Positions 23,227-31,987 are shown, counted from the stretch's first letter. The stretch is DNA of 64,000 nt from Nocardia asiatica NBRC 100129 (GCF_000308415.1 NZ_BAFS01000475.1:1-64000); one strand, 5' to 3'. Notes: generated by a model from the sequence alone, not told the origin. Translations and numbers: made by a program.

Positions 23227-24248
23227 ACTCGTTCACCCCGGACGCCGACGGGTCGGTATTCGGCGCGGTGCACCTGGGTTATGTCGTGGTGCGTTCGCAG
23301 CGGCTGACCGACTGGCGCCGGTTCGGCGCGCTCGCGATCGGGCTGCACGTCGACGAACTCGGCGCCGACGCCCTGCGTTTCCGCCTGGACGACCGGGCCT
23401 GCCGATTCCTGATCCAGCGCGGAGCGGCCGAGGACGTCACCGCGCTCGGCTGGCAGGTCGACGACCACGAGACCTTCGACCGCATCCTCACGCGGGTCAG
23501 CAGCCGCGAGGTGCCGATCGAGGAGGGCACCGCCGAGCAGGCGGCAGCGCGCGGCGTGGAGCGGCTGTGGCGCTTTCCCGGCCCGAAGGGCATCGCCACC
23601 GAGATCTTCACCACCCCGGTGATCACTCCCGAGCCGCTACGGATGGTCAGCTCCGGATGGGTGACGGGAGAAGCCGGGATGGGCCATGTCGCCGTACTCT
23701 CGCGCGAACCGGAAGCGATGCGCGGCTACTACAACACGGTTTTCGACGCTCGTTTGACCGATTACATCGACGAGAACATTTCCGGGCTGACGATGAAGAT
23801 CCGCTTCTTGCGGGTGAACGAACGCCATCACTCGATCGCGATAGCGAACCTGCGCGGGGTGAAGATCGATCCGATCGCGACGCGGGTGCAGCACATCAAC
23901 GTTCAGTCCGCGAGCCTGGACGACATGCTGGCCGCGTTCGGGCGGGTGACCGATCTGGGTTTCCGGATGGCGTGGTCGGTCGGTCAGCACACCAACGATC
24001 GCGAGTTGTCGTTCTATTGCGTGACGCCGTCCGGGTTCGAGCTGGAGGTGGGGTGGAACCCGGTGGTGATCGGTCCGGAGCTGGAATCGACCTGGGAGCC
24101 GAGCACCTATCGAGGCATCAGCGTCTGGGGGCACACCACGGTAGGGGAGACGGTGCTCGACAAGTTCGCCCAGTTCCGCCGAGCGCTGCGGTCGCTGCGG
24201 ACCTCGGAGCCCACTGTCGCGGAACTGACGGGAGAACTGTCGCGATGA
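23223..24248 (+). CDS. Extradiol ring-cleavage dioxygenase (BphC/HsaC type)
   Basis: A 341-residue two-domain type I extradiol dioxygenase that opens catechols next to the diol. The Fe(II) ligands are visible in the C-terminal domain: His155 in GMGHVAVL, His224 in VQHINVQ and Glu275 in GFELEVGW. The N-terminal domain repeats the same fold without ligands. The nearby H-T-N-D-R-E-L-SFYC segment agrees with 2,3-dihydroxybiphenyl dioxygenase-like enzymes. GTG start overlaps the hydrolase stop and its end overlaps the hydroxylase start (ATGA), so translation is coupled. A bicyclic or alkyl-substituted catechol is the likeliest substrate from this subfamily. Confidence 0.93.
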   Translation: MNSFTPDADGSVFGAVHLGYVVVRSQRLTDWRRFGALAIGLHVDELGADALRFRLDDRACRFLIQRGAAEDVTALGWQVDDHETFDRILTRVSSREVPIEEGTAEQAAARGVERLWRFPGPKGIATEIFTTPVITPEPLRMVSSGWVTGEAGMGHVAVLSREPEAMRGYYNTVFDARLTDYIDENISGLTMKIRFLRVNERHHSIAIANLRGVKIDPIATRVQHINVQSASLDDMLAAFGRVTDLGFRMAWSVGQHTNDRELSFYCVTPSGFELEVGWNPVVIGPELESTWEPSTYRGISVWGHTTVGETVLDKFAQFRRALRSLRTSEPTVAELTGELSR

Positions 24249-26044
24249 GCGCATTCGATGTCGACGTCGTCGTGGTCGGCCTCGGCCCGACCGGTTTGAC
24301 CTTGGCCAATCTGCTGGGGCGGCGCGGGGCGCGGGTGCTGGTGCTGGAACGTGAGCCGGAGTACTACGGGTCGGCCCGTGCGGTCTACACCGATGACGAA
24401 GGCATGCGAATCTTCCAGACCGCCGGTGCGGCAGACGAATTGGCGGCCGACATGAACGTCGATTCGACTGTGCAGTGGGTGCGCGGGGACGGCTCCGTGC
24501 TGGCGCAGTTCAACCAGGTGGATCGGCCGCTGGGCTGGCCGGTGGTGAATTTCCTGTACCAGCCGTACTTGGAGAACACCCTCGAACGGGCCCTCGACCG
24601 CTACCCGCACGTCACGGTGCGGCGCGGGCGCGAGGTCGTCGGCTTCGACCAGGACGCCGACCGCGTGCGCGTCGAGCATGCCGAGTGCCGCGGCACCGGA
24701 TACGGCAGATTCCCGGCCGACACCGACCTGGGCACCGCCGAGCGGGTGCGCGCGAAGTTCCTGGTCGGCTGCGACGGCGGCCGCAGTGTGGTGCGCACCG
24801 GGCTCGGCATCGGTATGTCCGGCACCAGTTTCCCGGAACGGTGGCTGGTGGTGGATCTGAAGGCTCGCGACGGCGTCGACGCTTTCCGGCATCTGCCGTA
24901 TTTCGACTTCGTGTGCGATCCGCGACTGCCGATCGTGTCCTGCCCGCAGCCGGACCGGCATCACCGGTTCGAGTTCATGCTCACGCGGACGCAGACGAAG
25001 GAGGAGATGGAGGCCGACGACACCGTGCGCCGCCATATCGCCCGCTTCGTCGACCCGGACGAGGTGGAGGTGCTGCGCAAGCTCGTCTACACCTTCAACG
25101 CTGTCGTCGCCGACCGCTGGCGGGACGGCCGCATCCTCATCGCGGGCGATGCCGCGCACATGACGCCACAGTTCATCGGTCAAGGCATGAACTCCGGAGT
25201 GCGTGACGCGGACAACCTGTCCTGGAAGCTGACCGCGATCATCGAACACGGTGCGGCCCTGGAGATCCTGGACAGCTACGAGTCCGAGCGCAGGCCGCAC
25301 GCCAAAGCGATGATCGATCTGTCGGTGCTGAACAAGAAGATGGTCTCCATCGACAACAAAGCGGTCGCGGCGGCCCGGGACATCGGGCTCACCACCGCGC
25401 TGCGCGCGCCCGGGCTCGGCGGCTGGATTCGCGGCGCGAAGATGAAGCCCAGACCGCGTTTTCGTCGCGGCGCATACCTCGGCTTGCCCCGCCGCGGGCT
25501 GCGCGCCGTGGCGGGAACCCTGACCCCACAGCCGGAGGTGCGCGACTACAACGGACGCCATCGGCGCTTGGACGAGGCGCTGGGTCTCGGGTTCGCGATA
25601 CTGGGTCACGGCGTCGATCCCCGCCGGGCCTTCGGCGCCGATGACCTGGCGATATTGCGCGAACTCGACGTCGCTTTCGTCACCGTGTACCCGCTGGGTG
25701 GACGCCCGCAGGGTAAGCCGGGCGAGGGGCGCGACGACGTCATCGACGTCGAAGACCACACCGGAACGCTGACCCGATGGTTCGGAAAGGCCGGGCTCCG
25801 CGCCGGCGGTGTCGTCGTGCTGCGCCCGGACCGATTCGTCTTCGGCGCCGCCGCGGCCGGGAAAGGCGCGCCCCTGGTCGCCGAACTCGTCCGGCAACTG
25901 GGCATCCCCGCGCGCCCCCGGACGCCTCCGGTCGACCGGTTCGGCGCCGGTGACGAAGGAAAGCGCAGTGCGAGCGAACCCGTTGAGTTCGGGCAGCGAC
26001 CGGATCACCTGGTCGCCGGGCCACCCCACGGTGCCGGACGGTGA
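24245..26044 (+). CDS. FAD-dependent aromatic hydroxylase (MhpA-like)
   Basis: A 599-residue class A flavoprotein monooxygenase, expected to hydroxylate a phenolic substrate with NAD(P)H and O2 to give the catechol for the extradiol enzyme. GLGPTGLTLANLLG binds FAD, GCDGGRSVVR is the DG motif, RILIAGDAAHMTPQFIGQGM the GD motif, and DADNLSWKL follows as in 3-(3-hydroxyphenyl)propionate hydroxylases. A thioredoxin-like C-terminal domain occupies the last 130 residues. The ATG at 24245 overlaps the previous stop. The tail after about residue 560 is poorly conserved-looking. It ends the operon; no hydratase, aldolase or aldehyde dehydrogenase follows. Confidence 0.92.
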   Translation: MSAFDVDVVVVGLGPTGLTLANLLGRRGARVLVLEREPEYYGSARAVYTDDEGMRIFQTAGAADELAADMNVDSTVQWVRGDGSVLAQFNQVDRPLGWPVVNFLYQPYLENTLERALDRYPHVTVRRGREVVGFDQDADRVRVEHAECRGTGYGRFPADTDLGTAERVRAKFLVGCDGGRSVVRTGLGIGMSGTSFPERWLVVDLKARDGVDAFRHLPYFDFVCDPRLPIVSCPQPDRHHRFEFMLTRTQTKEEMEADDTVRRHIARFVDPDEVEVLRKLVYTFNAVVADRWRDGRILIAGDAAHMTPQFIGQGMNSGVRDADNLSWKLTAIIEHGAALEILDSYESERRPHAKAMIDLSVLNKKMVSIDNKAVAAARDIGLTTALRAPGLGGWIRGAKMKPRPRFRRGAYLGLPRRGLRAVAGTLTPQPEVRDYNGRHRRLDEALGLGFAILGHGVDPRRAFGADDLAILRELDVAFVTVYPLGGRPQGKPGEGRDDVIDVEDHTGTLTRWFGKAGLRAGGVVVLRPDRFVFGAAAAGKGAPLVAELVRQLGIPARPRTPPVDRFGAGDEGKRSASEPVEFGQRPDHLVAGPPHGAGR

Positions 26045-26087
26045 TCGGACCCGCGGACCAGGCGTCCAGTGGTCGCGGCCCCGCGGC

Positions 26088-26726
26088 TCACAACTGCGGC
26101 TGGGGCGGAAGCGGCCCGGACACCAGCTTCCGGGCCGTTCGTTTCGGCACGCCGAACATGCGCAGCACGTGGAAGGTCATCTCGTCCGACAGCGCCCCGG
26201 CGTCGGCGTCGGGGCGGGTGTCGAGCATCTGCAACAGACCCAGCAGCGCGCCGCCCGCGGCCATCATCGCCATCTCCACGTCCATCTCCTCGAACCGGCC
26301 CGCTTCCTGCGCGGCGCGGATGTCGCGGCGCGCCCGCGGCGCCAAGCCGTCGTCGCGCGAGAGCACCGGAATCCCCGACCGCAAGATGACCCGCACCATT
26401 TCGGGGATCTGCCGCTGCAATCGCCCGGTCATGCGGAAACTGACCGCGAACACCTCGGCCGGATCGTCGTAGAGCCGCACGATCTCGTCGCGCATCTGGG
26501 CGTAGATCTCCAGAGCGGAGCGCACCGCCTCGTCGAACAACTGCTCTTTGGTCTGGAAGTGGTTGTAGAACGAGCCGAAACCCACGTCGGCGGCGTCGGT
26601 GATCTCCTGAATGCTCACCGCCGGCCTGCCTTCCGCCAGGAACTTCCGCGCGGCCGCCAGCAGCGCATTGCGGGTGCGCTCCCGGCGTCGATCGGTCCGA
26701 GTACGCGCCACCGGTTCCGCTGTCAT
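26088..26726 (-). CDS. TetR-family repressor, likely regulator of the meta-cleavage operon
   Basis: A 212-residue TetR protein. RTRNALLAAARKFLAEGRP leads into the helix-turn-helix VSIQEITDAADVGFGSFYNH and FQTKEQLFDEAV. The C-terminal region is a helical ligand domain ending near residue 190. It converges on the hydroxylase gene and is preceded by a dyad, AACTGAT-N6-ATCAGTT at 26764-26783, identical in its half-sites to the operator of the operon at 22360. This is good evidence that it represses both itself and the operon, with an aromatic intermediate as the likely inducer. The inducer is inference. Confidence 0.9.
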   Translation of the reverse strand: MTAEPVARTRTDRRRERTRNALLAAARKFLAEGRPAVSIQEITDAADVGFGSFYNHFQTKEQLFDEAVRSALEIYAQMRDEIVRLYDDPAEVFAVSFRMTGRLQRQIPEMVRVILRSGIPVLSRDDGLAPRARRDIRAAQEAGRFEEMDVEMAMMAAGGALLGLLQMLDTRPDADAGALSDEMTFHVLRMFGVPKRTARKLVSGPLPPQPQL

Positions 26727-26763
26727 CGACCCTCTCCCGCATTTCGATCCGTACGGGAATCAT

Positions 26764-26783
26764 AACTGATCAAAAAATCAGTT
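26764..26783. promoter_or_regulatory. Operator of the TetR gene
   Basis: AACTGAT (26764-26770), CAAAAA and ATCAGTT (26777-26783) form a 20-base dyad 38 bases before the TetR start codon. Half-sites and spacing equal those at 22321-22340. Confidence 0.8.
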
Positions 26784-26864
26784 ACAGGGCGGTGCGCTAC
26801 CGCCTGGTAGTGCGCTACCTGAACCGGCCGGTTGTCGAGTACCTGGCGATGCGCGAGCTCGCGG

Positions 26865-28082
26865 TCACCGATCCACTCCGGTCGAGAACCGCTCATCGTC
26901 GGCGCCCTCGGACGGCGCCGGCTGCTCATCGCCGAGCGAATGCCGAATCGGAAGAATGAGCTGGCGTTTGCGCGGCATGGTGTTGATGAGGGTGATGTCA
27001 CCGTTGTAGTGGGCGAGGACGCGGTGGTCCATGACCGCGCGCCACAACGGGGGAATCGCGGCCAGCACGACCATGGTGGCGTAGCCCGCGGGCAGCTGGG
27101 GAGCCTGCGCTGAACTGCGGAGGGTCTGGTAGCGGCGGCCGGGGTTGGCGTGATGGTCGCTGTGGCGCTGGAGGTGGAACAGGAAGATGTTGGTGACCAG
27201 TCGGTCGCTGTTCCAGCTGTCGCGCGGCGAGCAGCGGGCGTAACGGCCGTCGGGTCGGCGGGCGCGCAGAAGTCCGTAGTGTTCGACGTAGTTCACGGTC
27301 TCCAGCAGGCCCGCGCCGATGAGCGCTTGGATGGCGAGGTAGGGGATGACGACGGGGCCGAAGGCCACGATCATCGTGGTGAACAACGCCACGCTCATCG
27401 CCCAGGCTTGCAGGAGATGGTTGGCCGGGCTGAGCCAGCGTTTGCCGTTGCGGGCCAAGCGCTGACGTTCCAGGGCGAGGGCGGAGCGGAAACCGCCCGC
27501 CATGGTGCGCGGCAGGAACTTCCACAGCGATTCGCCGTAGCGTGCGCTGGCGGGGTCTTCCGGGGTGGCGACGCGGACATGGTGGCCGCGATTGTGCTCG
27601 ACGAAGAAATGCCCGTACCCCGACTGCGCGAGCGCGATCTTGGCCAGCCAGCGTTCGAGTCGTTCGGCGCGGTGGCCGAGTTCGTGCGCGGCGTTGATGC
27701 CGATACCGGAGACGAAGCCGAGGGTCACCGCCAAACCGAGTTTGTCGGCCAGGGTCAGCTCGTGGCTGGCCCACAGATATCCGGCGATGAGCAGGCCGAT
27801 GAATTGAATCGGCAGGAAGAGAAAGGTGCACCACCGGTAGTAGCGGTCGTTGGACAGTGCCTCGTAGTCCTCGTCGCGCGGGTTGCTGCCATCGTCGCCG
27901 ATGGCCCAGTCCAGCAGCGGGATCACCACGAGCACGATGATGGGGCCGATCCACCAGAAGACTTCCAGTCCGGTGTGCACCACCAGCTGGGAGGGCAACA
28001 CCGCGCACCCCGGGGCGATCAAGCCGAGAATCCACAAGTAGCGCTTGGGGTCTCGGGCTTTCGTGTGCTCGAAGATCGTCAT
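26865..28082 (-). CDS. alkB: Alkane 1-monooxygenase
   Basis: An integral-membrane non-haem diiron enzyme hydroxylating the terminal carbon of medium-chain alkanes. The 405-residue protein has about six membrane helices and all His boxes: HELGHR, EHNRGHH followed by VATPEDPAS, NYVEHYGL, and LQRHSDHHANPGRRYQTL. The ATG at 28080-28082 is followed by a short cytosolic lead. AlkB needs rubredoxin and rubredoxin reductase; in many actinomycetes rubredoxin genes follow directly or are fused, but here the next gene on the strand is a TetR regulator of another regulon and no rubredoxin (CxxCG pairs) is seen in the window. Electron donors must come from elsewhere. Confidence 0.95.
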   Translation of the reverse strand: MTIFEHTKARDPKRYLWILGLIAPGCAVLPSQLVVHTGLEVFWWIGPIIVLVVIPLLDWAIGDDGSNPRDEDYEALSNDRYYRWCTFLFLPIQFIGLLIAGYLWASHELTLADKLGLAVTLGFVSGIGINAAHELGHRAERLERWLAKIALAQSGYGHFFVEHNRGHHVRVATPEDPASARYGESLWKFLPRTMAGGFRSALALERQRLARNGKRWLSPANHLLQAWAMSVALFTTMIVAFGPVVIPYLAIQALIGAGLLETVNYVEHYGLLRARRPDGRYARCSPRDSWNSDRLVTNIFLFHLQRHSDHHANPGRRYQTLRSSAQAPQLPAGYATMVVLAAIPPLWRAVMDHRVLAHYNGDITLINTMPRKRQLILPIRHSLGDEQPAPSEGADDERFSTGVDR

Positions 28083-28763
28083 AGCCGTCCCGCCGATCCA
28101 TCAGGGAAACATCCAACCGACAGTTCTGACTGCGGACAACGCATCCACTGTGCACGCCGTTCCAGAATAGCTGGAAGTTCGCTGACTGGTAGAAAACGGT
28201 CCGAATCGGCGGCTGACCGGGCGGTGTGGGCGCTGCGCACAGGCCCTTGCGGCCGGTCGGCGTCCGGCTTTTCGGTCGCGTTCTCACGCGCGACGGATGC
28301 GGGGTGGTGCGCTCGGTGAAGGGATTCGACACCGTCCGGGGACGGCGCAGGGTCGATGCCGACGACGAAGGCGCGACGCTCATCTCGGCGGCGCGGGAAC
28401 GGCATGTGCGGTTGCGCCGGTCCACGCCGCCGCGCCGGGCGCGGATGGGTCCGCGCGAGAATTCCGAGCGTCATCGGTGTGCGCACCTGAGCGGCTCAGG
28501 CCGGTGGGGATGAGCCAACTCCGACATTCGAACCTTTCTGTACCGAATTCGACGTAGCTGTCCAACGGCGGAACAGGGATGGGGCAAATGTGGTGCAAAT
28601 CAGCCGGTCGGCCGCGGCTCGGTCGTATGAACCGAGCCGCGGCCGAGGGGTGGTGCAGGGAAATCACGGCGCTACGGGCCGATGCCGCGCGGCAGCCCAG
28701 GGCAGTGCGCCGAGGCTCCGATCGAGATACCGACGGTATCGGAGTAGGCCGCCTTTTCGCAAA
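28083..28763. other. Intergenic stretch between alkB and the lipase gene
   Basis: 681 bases with no gene I can support. It holds the upstream region of alkB and, near the lipase end, a perfect dyad GATACC-GAC-GGTATC at 28726-28740. That dyad resembles GATACT-GAG-AGTATC at 30130-30144 on the other side of the lipase gene. Confidence 0.45.
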
Positions 28764-30083
28764 TCAGGGCAGCGCCCCACAGTTGGACGGAGCGGGCTGG
28801 TCGGAGAGCCGTTCGGTCATCCACTGCTGGGAGGTTGCCAGCGACGGGAAGAACGCCAGCACGTGGGTGACACGCAGACCGGTGATGACGCTGGGCAACT
28901 CGGTATTCGCGTTCAGTTGCACCGGCGCGCCACCGCCGCACCACCGGGCGGCCATGTCGCGGACGGGCACGTACGGCGCGCCCTCGTCGCCCTGGTTGGA
29001 GGACACGAGAACGGGCATGCTCGGGGTAAGCGTCCCGACGCGCTGCTCGTCGAACGCGGCCTTCAATGCGGGGGACTGGTCGATCACCGCGGTGAGCGGT
29101 TGACCGCTGACGGTCCACTGCGAGGTGTTCGGGAACTGCTGGGCCAGTCCGATCGGTACGGCGCACTTTTCCAGGGATTCCCGCAGAATCGCCTTGCCGG
29201 TGTCGTTGAGTTCGGCGTCGAGCACCGCGCGGGTTTCGGGATAGTTGGCGGCGATGCCGTTGAGAATCCACGCGAAGGCCGGGCCGAGCGCGGCCCGTCC
29301 GTCGTTGAACCCGATGAAGTATTCGTCGTCCACGACCGGCCCGCCGACATAGGCGCCCCGGACGTTCAATTCAGGGGCGTAGCTCTGCTTCAGCTCGGCC
29401 GCGGCGGCCGAGGCCATACCGCCCTGGGAGTATCCGTACAGGATGACCGGCGAGCCGGGATGGAGGCTGGTACCCGGCAATTGCAACGCCGCGCGCGCGG
29501 CATCCAGGAGCGAGTACGCCTGAGCTTTCCGGTTGAGATAGTCGTGCACCGCGGGTGTTCCCAGACCGTGGTAATCGGTCACCATCACCGCCATGCCGCG
29601 AGCCAGCAGCGTATACAGCGCCAGCACGTCGTATTCGACGATCACGTCGAAGGGGGGCTGGTATTGCACGAATTGCGCCAGCAGTTTCGAAGGCGCGCAT
29701 TGATCGCCTTGTCCCTTGGTTCCGACCGCGTAGGCGATCAGCGGACGCTCGCCGGGGCCGGTCCACGGCTGGGCCGGCTCCAGATACGTTCCCACCACCG
29801 CTGCCGGGGCGCCGTGGGTGTCACTGCTGGAGTACATGATGCGCGTCGACGTCGCCGGGATCTGTCCGGGCTGTCCGGGGACCGAAATCGCCAGCCGCGA
29901 CGCTTCGGTCCGGATGATGGAGCCCGGCGCGCCCGCCGACGCGGGCGGGATGTAGAACTCGTCGCCGGCCACGGTTTCCGCGGTCGGTTCCGCCCCTGCG
30001 TGTGGGGCGGAGATCGCCCCGCCCCCGACGACGATGAGGGTTCCCGTCAAAGCTGTGGCCAATCTGAGTATTCGGCTCCTCAC
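28764..30083 (-). CDS. Secretory lipase (LIP family)
   Basis: A 439-residue exported lipase of the Candida antarctica lipase A-like LIP family. The signal peptide is LATALTGTLIVVGGGAISA with cleavage near HAGAEP. ILYGYSQGGMASAAAA holds the nucleophile Ser, and VLVSSNQGDEGAPYVPVRDM and THVLAFFPS carry the probable acid and His. Four Cys in the mature part allow disulphides. It hydrolyses extracellular esters or triglycerides by family. It is divergent from a TetR gene across a 76-base gap with one dyad and is probably its target. The ATG at 30081-30083 is the only sensible start. Confidence 0.92.
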   Translation of the reverse strand: MRSRILRLATALTGTLIVVGGGAISAPHAGAEPTAETVAGDEFYIPPASAGAPGSIIRTEASRLAISVPGQPGQIPATSTRIMYSSSDTHGAPAAVVGTYLEPAQPWTGPGERPLIAYAVGTKGQGDQCAPSKLLAQFVQYQPPFDVIVEYDVLALYTLLARGMAVMVTDYHGLGTPAVHDYLNRKAQAYSLLDAARAALQLPGTSLHPGSPVILYGYSQGGMASAAAAELKQSYAPELNVRGAYVGGPVVDDEYFIGFNDGRAALGPAFAWILNGIAANYPETRAVLDAELNDTGKAILRESLEKCAVPIGLAQQFPNTSQWTVSGQPLTAVIDQSPALKAAFDEQRVGTLTPSMPVLVSSNQGDEGAPYVPVRDMAARWCGGGAPVQLNANTELPSVITGLRVTHVLAFFPSLATSQQWMTERLSDQPAPSNCGALP

Positions 30084-30129
30084 GATGCGATCCTTCCTGC
30101 GATTGGGATACCCATGGCATCTAGAATCG

Positions 30130-30144
30130 GATACTGAGAGTATC
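30130..30144. promoter_or_regulatory. Dyad operator between lipase and TetR genes
   Basis: GATACT-GAG-AGTATC is a perfect 15-base dyad. It lies 15 bases before the TTG start of the TetR gene and 46 bases before the lipase start, in the right place to control both. Confidence 0.7.
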
Positions 30145-30159
30145 TGTAAGGGGTAGAGA

Positions 30160-30792
30160 TTGTCCGGGAATAGCGATGAGTGTCGGCGGCTTCGGGGAGC
30201 AGGGGGTTCGCGGCCGACCAGAGCGCAGAGTCAGGCGCGCACGCGCACCGTGTTGATCCAGACCGCGAAGCGGCTTTTCCTGGCAGACGGCTATCAGGCG
30301 ACAACTCTGGAGAAGGTAGCGAAAGCCGCCGGTTTCACCAAAGGGGCGGTTTATTCCAACTTCCGCACCAAAGACGACCTGTGTCTGGCCGTGCTCGACG
30401 AAATTCACGGCGAGCGAGCGGCCGAGGTCGCCGAGATCATCGCCGCACCGATGGCCGCGCAGCGGCTGAAGCGGATGACGGAATGGGCGCAGCGAGTTGT
30501 CGGCGATCCGGATTGGACGCAGCTGGAGTTGGAGTTCAGCGTCCATGCTCGGCGCGACGATCACCTGCGCGCCGAACTCGCGACCCGGCTCGACACCATC
30601 GTCGGGATGCTCAGCGAGGCTCTGGCGACGACCGACGACCGCGAGGGCCGGATTCCGCAGGCCGAAGCGGCGGTCGCCGTGCTGGCACTCGGCGTCGGGC
30701 TGGGCCTGTTCCGATCGATAGATCCCGGCATCCCGGTCGCGGGGATGATTTCCGCGCTGCGCGCGATCGCGGGGTTGTCCCGGGACGGCTGA
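30160..30792 (+). CDS. TetR-family repressor beside the lipase gene
   Basis: A 210-residue TetR regulator. After a basic lead (RAQSQARTRTVLIQTAKRLF) the helix-turn-helix reads TTLEKVAKAAGFTKGAVYSN and FRTKDDLCLAVLD. The C-terminal domain LELEFSVHARRDDHLRAEL and AVLALGVGLGLFRSI is of the type often called TetR_C_6-like. The TTG at 30160 is chosen for its AAGGGG seven bases upstream; the ATG at 30177 is in another frame. With the divergent lipase and the dyad it forms a likely fatty-acid- or ester-responsive switch; the ligand is inference. Confidence 0.88.
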   Translation: MSGNSDECRRLRGAGGSRPTRAQSQARTRTVLIQTAKRLFLADGYQATTLEKVAKAAGFTKGAVYSNFRTKDDLCLAVLDEIHGERAAEVAEIIAAPMAAQRLKRMTEWAQRVVGDPDWTQLELEFSVHARRDDHLRAELATRLDTIVGMLSEALATTDDREGRIPQAEAAVAVLALGVGLGLFRSIDPGIPVAGMISALRAIAGLSRDG

Positions 30793-30874
30793 TCCGGTCG
30801 GCGATCGCACTGCACCGCACCTCTCGCGGCCGGGTCACGCAGCCGAGGTTGCCATCACCGCGCCGGCTGTTAAT

Positions 30875-30890
30875 ATAAGTCAAAACTTAT
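30875..30890 (+). promoter_or_regulatory. Dyad before the AHSA1/ArsR pair
   Basis: ATAAGT-CAAA-ACTTAT is a perfect dyad directly upstream of the ribosome-binding site AAGGAGG of the AHSA1 gene. Position and symmetry suit the ArsR repressor encoded second in the operon. Confidence 0.65.
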
Positions 30891-30904
30891 CCAAGGAGGA
30901 AGTC

Positions 30905-31561
30905 ATGCCGCTGCTCACCGATCCCGCCGCCATCGCCGGGCTGGTGACCCGTGAAGTCCGCACCGGTTCCCGGGACGGCAAACCGACCAGGATCGCCGTC
31001 GCCCGGCGCAGCTACCCGACCGATCAGGCGGATCTGTGGAACGCGCTCACCGACAGCGAGCGGATCCCGCGCTGGTTCCTGCCCATCAGCGGCGATCTGC
31101 GGGTCGGCGGCCGCTATCAGACCGAGGGCAACGCGGGCGGCGTGGTGGAACAGTGCGACGCGCCGGAGCGGTTCGCCGTGACCTGGGAGATGGGCCCGCA
31201 GGTCTCGTGGCTGACGGTGCGTCTCACGCCCGCCGGCGCGGGCACCGAGTTGGAGTTGACGCACGAGGCGCTGGTCGATCCGGAGTTCTGGTCGCAGTAC
31301 GGACCGGGCGCCGTGGGCGTGGGCTGGGATCTCGCCCTCGTGGGCTTGGGGCTGCATCTGTCCAGCGGAGCTCCGGTCGACTCGGCGGAGGCGCTGGCCT
31401 TTCCGACGACGCCTGAGGGAGTGGCGTTCGTCCGCGAGGTGGCGCTCGGCTGGGCGGAGGCCGCCGCCAGGGACGGGGACGACCCGGCGGAAGCGAACGC
31501 CGCGGCGCTGCGGACCGTCGATTTCTACACGATCGTGCCCGAGGACGGCTCCGAGGACTGA
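30905..31561 (+). CDS. AHSA1/SRPBCC-domain protein
   Basis: A 218-residue protein of the START/SRPBCC (Aha1-C-like) fold, a hydrophobic-cavity domain. Typical elements are DQADLWNALTDSERIPRWF, LRVGGRYQTEGNAGGVVEQC, and ERFAVTWEMG followed by LELTHEAL near the ligand-cavity helix GVGWDLALVGLGLHL. The start ATG 30905 has an excellent AAGGAGG. Its stop overlaps the ATG of the ArsR gene by one base (TGATGG). Pairs of ArsR regulator and AHSA1 protein are widespread; the SRPBCC partner is thought to bind a small ligand, but no activity is established. Confidence 0.88.
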   Translation: MPLLTDPAAIAGLVTREVRTGSRDGKPTRIAVARRSYPTDQADLWNALTDSERIPRWFLPISGDLRVGGRYQTEGNAGGVVEQCDAPERFAVTWEMGPQVSWLTVRLTPAGAGTELELTHEALVDPEFWSQYGPGAVGVGWDLALVGLGLHLSSGAPVDSAEALAFPTTPEGVAFVREVALGWAEAAARDGDDPAEANAAALRTVDFYTIVPEDGSED

Positions 31562-31968
31562 TGGATCGGTCCCCGGCGAAGATCTTCGAGGCACTCGGCG
31601 ACCCGGTTCGCCGATTCATCCTCGAATTGGTGGCGGCCGACGAGCAGCCCGCGGGTGCGGTGGTCGCCGCCGTGCAACAGCACACGCCGATCTCGCAGCC
31701 CGGCGTCTCCCAGCACCTGAAGGTGCTCCGGGACGCCGGGCTGGTGCGCGTGCGCGCCGAGGGCACTCGACGGCTGTACACCCTCGACCCGGAGGGCGTC
31801 GATGCCGCCCGGGCCTGGCTGACCGCATTGGCCGCCCCGCTGCACCAGTTCGCTCAACCGCTCGACGCTCTGACAACGGAGATCGCCCGCGGGAAACGAG
31901 ACCGCCGGGGCGCTGCCTCCGGCGCACCGGGCGAAGAGGATTCTGGTCGGCGAGCCCGGAACGCGTGA
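31561..31968 (+). CDS. ArsR-family regulator
   Basis: A 135-residue winged-helix repressor. IFEALGDPVRRFILELVAAD is the opening helix pair and ISQPGVSQHLKVLRDAGLV the recognition helix; AEGTRRLYTLDPEG forms the wing. No Cys metal-binding motif (CxCxxC) is present, so this is the non-metal ArsR subtype commonly coupled to AHSA1 proteins. The Arg/Gly-rich tail after residue 110 is probably disordered. It probably binds the ATAAGT dyad 670 bases upstream in front of its own operon. Confidence 0.9.
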   Translation: MDRSPAKIFEALGDPVRRFILELVAADEQPAGAVVAAVQQHTPISQPGVSQHLKVLRDAGLVRVRAEGTRRLYTLDPEGVDAARAWLTALAAPLHQFAQPLDALTTEIARGKRDRRGAASGAPGEEDSGRRARNA

Positions 31969-31987
31969 CCGCGTGGCGGGTGCTCGC

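Noticed and set aside
24107-26029. A 640-codon minus-strand frame
   Set aside because: It mirrors the FAD hydroxylase gene, which has all family motifs.
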